64,000 nucleotides of DNA, from contig CANRIX010000011.1 in assembly GCA_947630765.1 (NCBI GenBank), forward strand, positions 18,308 to 82,307, given 5' to 3'. The notes beneath the pieces were generated by a model. That model had not been told where the DNA came from. It ran no database searches and saw only the letters and a list, made by a program, of their open reading frames with translations. The position numbers were made by a program, and so were the translations under genes. Shown one piece after another: positions 58,934 to 64,000 of this stretch (position 1 is its first letter; the number at the start of each line of letters is the position of its first letter). Source of the DNA: an uncultured Clostridia bacterium. GTDB taxonomy: Bacteria; Bacillota; Clostridia; Oscillospirales; CAG-382.

Positions 58934-59854
58934 TTACCGGGCGTCCCGGTTTCGCTCCCGCTGACGCTTTAAGAGCTCCAAGCCCTTCAGAATATCCCGC
59001 TTGATCTGCTCATCGGTGTACCGTGGCGGGAAAAATTCTTTGAAATCCTCCCGCCGGAAGCGCAGCTGCTCTGCCTGATTCGGCTTTTCCTCGCTCATCA
59101 CGTCGTAAATATCCTGCTCGCCGAGAACGTCCTCCTGCGCCATTTTCTTGAGGCGGATCGCCTGTGCGTGGGAAGGCGTGCAGTCGTTCATGGTCATGGC
59201 GTCGAGCAGCGTCTTCTGCTCCGTCGGTTCCAGATAGGAAAGCTCCACGGCAGGATTGAAGGCGATTTTTCCATCGTCTACCATGGAAAGCAGTTCGGGG
59301 ATTAAGTAAGTTAAGCGGATATATCGTTGAATTTGATTCCTACTTTCTCCAGCATCCAAAGCCACCCTTTCATCGCTTCTTATAAACTTCGTCCCAAGTT
59401 GGGACGAAGCTATACCCTGATGCTTTATCGCCTCTAACTTCATCTTGTAGGCAAACGCCTTTTCACTGGGGAGAATGTGTTCCCGCTGCAAATTGGCGTC
59501 CACCATGGCGATCACCGCCTCATCGTCGGTCATCTCACGGACGATCACCGGCATGGTTTCCATACCCAGCGCCTGACACGCCGCCAGCCGCCGATGCCCG
59601 GAAACGAGCTCATACCCTCCATCCGGCAGAGGTCTCGCCAGCCCCGGGGTCAGGGCTCCGAAGCGCCGGATGCTCTCGATCATGCGCTCCATTTCCTCGC
59701 CGCTTTGCACCTTGAACGGGTGATCCTTGAAGGGGTGAAGTTCGTTGAGCGGAATCTCTTTTACCCTTTCGAGCTTTGCATCGTCCCGCTCCTCCTGCGC
59801 GGAAAATAAATTGTCCAAGGTCGGTAAAGTAAAATCGGATTTTCTCTTTGTCAT
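58934..59854 (-). CDS. ParB-like partition protein
   Basis: ParB/RepB/Noc-type protein (306 aa). The N-terminal nuclease-like ParB fold has LNELHPFKDHPFKV, then GLARPLPDGGYELVSGHRRL and the box II-like ELVSGHRRLAAC. The central HTH region has DANLQREHILPSEKAFAYKM and IQRYIRLTYLIPELLSMVDD. It could act as a partition or regulatory protein of the element; no ParA gene is visible in the window. It overlaps the relaxase stop by four bases, so the two are coupled. Confidence 0.9.
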   Translation of the reverse strand: MTKRKSDFTLPTLDNLFSAQEERDDAKLERVKEIPLNELHPFKDHPFKVQSGEEMERMIESIRRFGALTPGLARPLPDGGYELVSGHRRLAACQALGMETMPVIVREMTDDEAVIAMVDANLQREHILPSEKAFAYKMKLEAIKHQGIASSQLGTKFIRSDERVALDAGESRNQIQRYIRLTYLIPELLSMVDDGKIAFNPAVELSYLEPTEQKTLLDAMTMNDCTPSHAQAIRLKKMAQEDVLGEQDIYDVMSEEKPNQAEQLRFRREDFKEFFPPRYTDEQIKRDILKGLELLKRQRERNRDAR

Positions 59855-61239
59855 CGTTCGTACTCTCTCTTTCTTTGTTTTTTCGGAGCGTAAATTTCCT
59901 GCCGCATCCGCTCCTCGATGCGGATATTTTCTTTGATTTTGGGGTCGTCCTCAATCAGCCGCCCGGCAGTCTTGACGTCCCTTCGGAGCTCCGCAAGGAC
60001 GGCGGTACAGTCGTTCCGCTTGGCAACAAGCGCCGCCTTTTTCTCCGGCTCACGGCACCGGTCGATCTTCCGATAGAAGGTCTTTCGGTAGTCGGTCAGG
60101 AGCTTGATTTCTGATTGGCTCTTTTCGACGAACGCCTTCACAGCGGGAAGATCGTGCAGCTTATGCTTGAAAGTCAGCTGCACCTGTTGGGAATATCGGT
60201 CGAGAAATCGCCACGCTTCCCGCATTTCCGGGGAGAGCGGTCGGTGCGGTTTGTTCTTCGGGATCACGCCCAAAAGGTAGCAGTAATGCAGGTACAGCGC
60301 CCGTAGGCCGGTCACCTTTTTCACGGTTCTGAAGCTTCCTCTTAGCGGGAACTGCCGCCTTTGAATCGTCATGCCGAAGTCCTTTTCCCCGGTGAATTCC
60401 CCGTACAAACGGTACGCCTCCTGCCAGTTGTTTCGCTGATTCTCCAGCATTTTGGCATACAGCGATTCCCGATTATAGGCTTCTCCGAGGCGGTATAATC
60501 GGGTGGCTTTTTGGCTATTGACAGATCTGATCGTGGCGTATTTGTGATAAGGATTCAGGTCTATTACATAGCCTAAGCGCCGCATCACGTAGCAAAAGGT
60601 CTTCTCGTTGGTGCTCATGGTCAGCGCCTTGTCGATGGCTTCCCGCATCAGGTTGTACCGGGTCGGCTCGCCGTTTTTCTCGGCAAAGTAGAGCTTGCGG
60701 GGCGTCTTGCCCTTGGGATTTTTCAGCACCGTCAGCCCGTGTTCGGCGCACAACTCGTCGGAAAGATGGCGGAACTTCCAGTATGCGCCTTCGTTGCAGT
60801 TGAACTTTTTGCCGTCCCACATTCCCACGGCATTCACTACAAAATGGTTATGATAGGTGCCCGTATTGAAGTGGGTGGCGACCAGCACCTGATACCGGTC
60901 GCTCCACATTCTCTGCGCCAGCTCCACGCCGATCCGGTGGGCAAGCTGCGGGGAAACCTCTCCCGTTTTGAAGCTCTGGTAGGCGTGATAAGTGACGTTG
61001 CCGGTAGTCTTTCCGAAGCGCTCCTGCACGGCGATCATTTCCTCCGCCGCCGTTTTCGCCCGGCAATTTACCCCGGTAACGTACATGATTTTCTCGTCCC
61101 CGATGACGGTTTTCTCATCGTTTTCGGCGTAGTGAAGAACGCTTTTCACCTTCGAAAATTCCGTTTTTTCCGGGTTCCTTGCATACCCGACCACCCGCCC
61201 GATGCTGTCCTTCACAGGCCAGATTTTCGTCACTGCCAC
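59851..61239 (-). CDS. Relaxase / mobilization nuclease
   Basis: MobA/VirD2-type relaxase (462 aa) that nicks oriT and pilots DNA transfer. The metal-binding three-His motif is in VATHFNTGTYHNHFVVNAVG, and a catalytic Tyr is probably among NVTYHAYQSF. The N-terminus MAVTKIWPVKDSIGRVVGYA is common in relaxases of Clostridia mobilizable elements. The C-terminal half is helical and basic (KKQRKREYER). It overlaps mobC by ten bases and the parB-like gene by four. oriT is expected near mobC but was not located with confidence. Confidence 0.9.
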   Translation of the reverse strand: MAVTKIWPVKDSIGRVVGYARNPEKTEFSKVKSVLHYAENDEKTVIGDEKIMYVTGVNCRAKTAAEEMIAVQERFGKTTGNVTYHAYQSFKTGEVSPQLAHRIGVELAQRMWSDRYQVLVATHFNTGTYHNHFVVNAVGMWDGKKFNCNEGAYWKFRHLSDELCAEHGLTVLKNPKGKTPRKLYFAEKNGEPTRYNLMREAIDKALTMSTNEKTFCYVMRRLGYVIDLNPYHKYATIRSVNSQKATRLYRLGEAYNRESLYAKMLENQRNNWQEAYRLYGEFTGEKDFGMTIQRRQFPLRGSFRTVKKVTGLRALYLHYCYLLGVIPKNKPHRPLSPEMREAWRFLDRYSQQVQLTFKHKLHDLPAVKAFVEKSQSEIKLLTDYRKTFYRKIDRCREPEKKAALVAKRNDCTAVLAELRRDVKTAGRLIEDDPKIKENIRIEERMRQEIYAPKKQRKREYER

Positions 61240-61556
61240 GGCACATCACCCGTCTTTTGGGAGCCTTCTTCGCCGCCGTTTAGGTCGTGATACGCCTCCA
61301 AAAGCAAGCAAACGGACTCCTCCAAGGCACGGTCGATCTCCGCTTCCCGCATCGTTTTTCGCCGGTCTTTCAGCAGCAGTAAGAGTCGATACGCCTCGTA
61401 AAAGCTCTGCGGGGAAGCCGCTCGAACCTGCTTCCCGAGTCCCACTTTCCGCAGATATTCGGAAAGCGAAAGGCCGCAATAGCGGGCGGATTTCTCCAAT
61501 TTTTTCTTTTCGCTTTCGGTCACACGAAGGTTAATGGCTGTCTTTCTTAATCTCAT
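61230..61556 (-). CDS. MobC-like relaxosome protein (ribbon-helix-helix)
   Basis: Small accessory mobilization protein (108 aa). The N-terminus MRLRKTAINLRVTESEKKKL and CGLSLSEYLRKVGLGK are the ribbon-helix-helix and following helices of MobC/relaxosome proteins that bind oriT. ATG 61556 was chosen for AAAGGAAG seven bases upstream. The 3' end overlaps the relaxase start by ten bases. Confidence 0.83.
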   Translation of the reverse strand: MRLRKTAINLRVTESEKKKLEKSARYCGLSLSEYLRKVGLGKQVRAASPQSFYEAYRLLLLLKDRRKTMREAEIDRALEESVCLLLEAYHDLNGGEEGSQKTGDVPWQ

Positions 61557-61832
61557 AATCAATACTTCCTTTCTCATTTTTAGAGGGGTAATAGGGGGCA
61601 TTCCCCTTTCGGCATCCTGTCGCCGGTTTTGTGGGCAACACAAAGCCTATGCTCGCTACGTCGTCGCAAGTTCCATACCGCTCGTTTCCGTGCAAGCACG
61701 AAAAGCTCGCTCATTTCACTGCTCCTCCTTTCCCCAAAAAGTCTTGCGACTTTTCGGGGGCCCCGGACGGTGGCATTACATATATCCATCTTTTTCAAAA
61801 TGACGGTTGTGACGGCGGTGACGGCTCTTTCG
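61557..61832 (-). other. Region between mobC and the RepA-like gene
   Basis: This 276-bp gap holds a minus-strand open frame (97 codons, 61873-61580, overlapping the end of the RepA-like gene) ending RMPKGECPLLPL. It has no good Shine-Dalgarno and biased composition, so I do not call it a gene. It may contain oriT or a leader for the mobilization genes. Confidence 0.35.
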
Positions 61833-62849
61833 CTATATAGCGCTTTTGCCGTCATCGGTGTCATTGCCGTCACTCGTTCTGAACTGCATCAAGCGACTTG
61901 CACCCGTCCGTTTGGTCTTGTATTCAATGCCCGCCGGCGTAAGTACCTCCCCGGCAAACCGCCCGAGCATTTTCGTGACGAGGTTGGGCGACGTTTCGGT
62001 TTCTTCCATTTCCGAAAGCAGCCCGGTCGCCGTTCCCGTCCAAACTGGTTTGTCCTTTAGAAATTCCACAAGCTGAAAAAGGAACGGTGGGATTTCCTCC
62101 CGATGCAGGGCTGCGCTGTCCTTGTGCTCCACGAGCTGCCAGACGTTATCCTCGAACCGCAGAGTGAACTGCTGATACTCGACATCCCTTCCGCTGACAA
62201 GGAGCGTGGCCGTGTCCTCGTCCCGCTTGCGTTTCAGAATGATGTTCGTGTCCGCTGCGCCGGTGATCCCGGTGGAGCCGGACACCTCATTGAAGGGGTC
62301 GCTGGTATCCTTCATCTTCCGCAGGTGATGCACCAGAACCACGGCGATGCGGCGGCGGTCGGCAATGGATTTCACCGCCGAGATGTCGTCGTAGTCGCTG
62401 GCGTACATACCGTTTTTCCCTGCGGTGCTCTGGGCGTTGCGCACCTTCTGGAGTGTGTCGATGATGACAAGCCTCGTGTTCGGAAAGTCATTCAGCGCCG
62501 CTTCGATCTGCTCCTCCAAGCCGCAGCCCAGCTTGCCGCAGACAGTCGCAAAGCGCAGGCCGGGCGGCGCTTCATCGGTCAGCTTGTAGAGCCGCTCTTG
62601 GATCCGCACTCGGGTATCCCCCAAACAGAGATAGAGGACGTCGCATTGGTGCGTCGGCAGATCCCATAGGGGTTTGCCCTCTGCTACCCGCAGACCGAGC
62701 CAGAGCATGAGCCAGCTCTTACCGATCTTGCCGGAGCCGCACAGCATACTCACACCCTGCGGGATCAGGCCGTCCACAATGAACAGCGTCTTCTCCATCG
62801 GAGTCGAGAGCAGCGTGTCGGCGTCCACGAGTTGTAATTTTTGGGGCAT
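61833..62849 (-). CDS. RepA-like AAA ATPase (AAA_25)
   Basis: RecA-like ATPase (338 aa) of the RepA/AAA_25 family found in plasmids and mobile elements, a probable replicative helicase. Walker A is in CGSGKIGKSWLMLWLGLRVA, Walker B NTRLVIIDTLQKVRN, and a motif-3-like RRRIAVVLVHHLRKMKDTSD follows. The N-terminus describes the usual VDGLIPQGVSMLCG. GGAAG lies before the ATG. It is directly after the excisionase-like gene (TGAATG), implying one transcript. Replication from the iteron-like region at 63412-63795 is an inference. Confidence 0.87.
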   Translation of the reverse strand: MPQKLQLVDADTLLSTPMEKTLFIVDGLIPQGVSMLCGSGKIGKSWLMLWLGLRVAEGKPLWDLPTHQCDVLYLCLGDTRVRIQERLYKLTDEAPPGLRFATVCGKLGCGLEEQIEAALNDFPNTRLVIIDTLQKVRNAQSTAGKNGMYASDYDDISAVKSIADRRRIAVVLVHHLRKMKDTSDPFNEVSGSTGITGAADTNIILKRKRDEDTATLLVSGRDVEYQQFTLRFEDNVWQLVEHKDSAALHREEIPPFLFQLVEFLKDKPVWTGTATGLLSEMEETETSPNLVTKMLGRFAGEVLTPAGIEYKTKRTGASRLMQFRTSDGNDTDDGKSAI

Positions 62850-63080
62850 TCAATTCACTTCCTTTCTTCCGTCCTCAGTGAGGACATAATTGATGACGTT
62901 GACCTTCGGCACACGGAAGGCGTTCCCAATCTTCACGCCGGGGATATATCCGTCTCCGATGAGCCGGTAGGCCAGCGGTCTGCTGATGCCCAACATCGCT
63001 TGCAGCTGGGCGACGGTCAAGATGTCCGGGTATTCCGGGAACATCAGTTTGTAAAGCTCTTTGAGCTCTGTTTTTTTCAT
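62850..63080 (-). CDS. xis: Excisionase-like / MerR-type helix-turn-helix protein
   Basis: Small DNA-binding protein (76 aa): LTVAQLQAMLGISRPLAYRL is a helix-turn-helix, followed by IGDGYIPGVKIGNAFRVPKV, the wing seen in excisionase-type MerR proteins. AAAGGAGG lies before the ATG. It could control excision or the rep-mob operon, of which it is the first gene. The xis name is by position and family only. Confidence 0.78.
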   Translation of the reverse strand: MKKTELKELYKLMFPEYPDILTVAQLQAMLGISRPLAYRLIGDGYIPGVKIGNAFRVPKVNVINYVLTEDGRKEVN

Positions 63081-63411
63081 AGCGTTTAACCTCCTTTACT
63101 GCTATGTATAGGAGGCAGCCGCCGTAAGGAGGCGACGCTGACGGCAGCTGCCCTTGCCGTTTCACCCGACTGTCGTTTTTATATCCCTGCCCCGGAATCT
63201 CACCGCAGCGTCGCTGCGCTCACTTCCTTTCGGAAGGTCGTCGCACGGTCCCCTCTTGCGGTACCCGAAAAAGGCTTCGGGCGCCTGCTGGCGCTGACCC
63301 TTGCCTTTTCCGACCGCTGCGCCAACCCCGCCTCGCTGCATCCGCCACCGGCGGCGCTCGGCGGCGTTGCCCAATCGGACGGCTATTCAGTTTTCAAAGA
63401 GCACGAGAAAA
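63081..63411. other. Gene-free GC-rich leader upstream of the xis-rep-mob operon
   Basis: No supported gene. A 70-codon minus-strand frame (63374-63162) is present but has no ribosome-binding site and an Arg/Gly-rich composition that suggests chance. The sequence gtaaaggaggtt at 63090 is the xis Shine-Dalgarno. Confidence 0.5.
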
Positions 63412-63795
63412 CTTCCCCTCACTTGTTCCGACTGGGAAGGGTAAAAACTAACCCCCCTGCGGAAAATTTTTTCAAAAAGTTCTCTCACTTATTTGGACAA
63501 AGGGTACCGAAATGGACACCCATTTCTGCGCCCGTGAGAAAAAATCCCTCCACTTGTTCCGACAGGGAGAGGTCGATATTCAACCGCTTTTTGAAAATTT
63601 TTTAATTTTGATGGGTATCGATTCCCACACCGCTTTTACGGCTGTAAGAAAAAGTCCTCTCACTTGTTTCGACTGGGAGAGCCCATTTTCCAACCCTCCT
63701 TGCAAAAAAATTTTTGCCTCCCACTAATTCGCACTGGGAAAGGGTAAACCACAAGTCATTTTTGAAAAATTTCTCTCATTATGTCTGGACAATGG
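63412..63795. repeat. Iteron-like imperfect direct repeats
   Basis: Six copies related to ctcacttgttccgactggga begin near 63412, 63480, 63546, 63656, 63718 and 63773. Most are imperfect palindromes themselves (cttccc...gggaag, ctctc...gagag). Spacing is 55-110 bp, with A/T-rich stretches (aaaattttttcaaaaag) and gtgagaaaaa-type sequences between them. This is the pattern of a replication-origin or regulatory site upstream of rep genes. Confidence 0.7.
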
Positions 63796-64000
63796 ACGGC
63801 GTTTTTTAAGTCCGTCTGCAGATTTTTTTGAATTTGGGCAAAAAAATAGAGCGTCCGATGAACTCGGAGGCTCTGTCGTTGCACGATTGTGCATAATCGT
63901 AAAAAACTTTGAAATATCACAGATTGTAGGTTTGTCAATGATGTGTTACAAAGTCAGGAAAAGAAAAGAGGACATCTTTAGGAGAGAACCAGTTAAGCGG
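63796..64000 (+). other. Right edge of window; possible 5' end of a coding region
   Basis: AT-rich sequence with no complete gene. An open frame from ATG 63941 (MCYKVRKRKEDIFRREPVKR) runs to the window edge on the plus strand. It might be the start of another element gene, but 20 codons are too few to judge. Confidence 0.25.

Larger units (their letters stand above)
57503..64000. mobile_element. Integrative mobilizable element at tRNA-Ser (right end outside window)
   Basis: From the tRNA-Ser 3' side to the window edge lie, all on the minus strand, a tyrosine integrase (broken), a ParB-like gene, a relaxase, a MobC-like gene, a RepA-like AAA ATPase and an excisionase-like gene, followed by iteron-like repeats. 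Gene overlaps and adjacency indicate one operon. Lower GC than the chromosome. No type IV secretion genes are visible, so mobilizable rather than conjugative is the better description, but the right part is missing. Confidence 0.82.

Noticed and set aside
63162..63374. Seventy-codon minus-strand frame upstream of xis
   Set aside because: No ribosome-binding site, biased composition, no recognised domain.
63412..63795. CRISPR array in the mobile element
   Set aside because: Repeats are imperfect and spacing varies from 55 to 110 bp, with no cas genes; iterons fit better.

Overview
The window looks like a chromosome segment of an uncultured or gut-type Clostridia (Oscillospirales-like) bacterium. 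The evidence is a high-GC but Firmicutes gene set: DnaD/DnaC-type primosome proteins, WhiA, an endospore germination protease (Gpr), the short Gram-positive type of glucose-6-phosphate isomerase, BspA-type leucine-rich-repeat lipoproteins, and Shine-Dalgarno sites of the AGGAGG type. Many promoters are near-consensus sigma-A sites with exactly 17-bp spacers. The taxonomic placement is inference from gene content; no 16S gene is present.

Layout. 1-2.3 kb: DnaD-like and DnaC-like replication proteins and RNase HI (+). 2.5-13.4 kb (-): a broken GNAT gene, then a cell-envelope/replication run transcribed gpr | murB-whiA-dnaE-pbp1A-sugar isomerase. 13.5-15.6 kb: rpsT, tRNA-Gly, tRNA-Arg, tRNA-His, a TfoX-like protein and a GNAT; the tRNA-Arg is preceded by six tandem copies of a sequence derived from its own 5' end. 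15.6-21 kb: guaA (-) with a long hairpin-rich leader, then dacF, pgi and two small genes (+). 21.6-27 kb (-): an AlgX/DHHW-like lipoprotein, a large degenerate P-type-ATPase-like membrane protein, rlmB and bioY. 27.4-36.2 kb (+, except one GNAT): a serine hydrolase, a U32 peptidase-family protein, murC, rpmB and a 967-residue solute-binding-like lipoprotein. 36.4-38.2 kb: an AT-rich ABC exporter inserted in a repeat. 38.6-43.3 kb (-): an XRE regulator, an M18 aminopeptidase, a lytic transglycosylase and a TsaC-CoaE fusion. 43.4-55.8 kb (+): metA, lipoproteins, a CotH-like protein, an SGNH hydrolase, an ATPase, a GH32 enzyme, two BspA-like lipoproteins behind a poly-C promoter, and three tandem membrane-protein paralogues. 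55.9-57 kb (-): a second XRE regulator.

57.1-64 kb: tRNA-Ser(CGA) with a duplicated 5' half, followed by an integrative mobilizable element that runs off the right edge. It carries a tyrosine integrase interrupted by one in-frame TGA, ParB-like, relaxase, MobC-like, RepA-like AAA ATPase and excisionase-like genes, and six imperfect iteron-like repeats. Its base composition is lower in GC than the chromosome.

Functional themes are peptidoglycan synthesis and remodelling (murB, murC, class A PBP, dacF, lytic transglycosylase), replication (dnaE, DnaC, DnaD, RNase HI), translation (rpsT, rpmB, four tRNAs, rlmB, tsaC domain) and surface lipoproteins. The most unusual items are the pseudo-P-type ATPase beside a lipoprotein whose SGNH serine position is also altered, the tRNA-Arg-derived tandem array, a dispersed modular intergenic repeat family (five pieces) one copy of which is split by the foreign ABC exporter, and the poly-C tract inside the promoter of a surface-protein operon.
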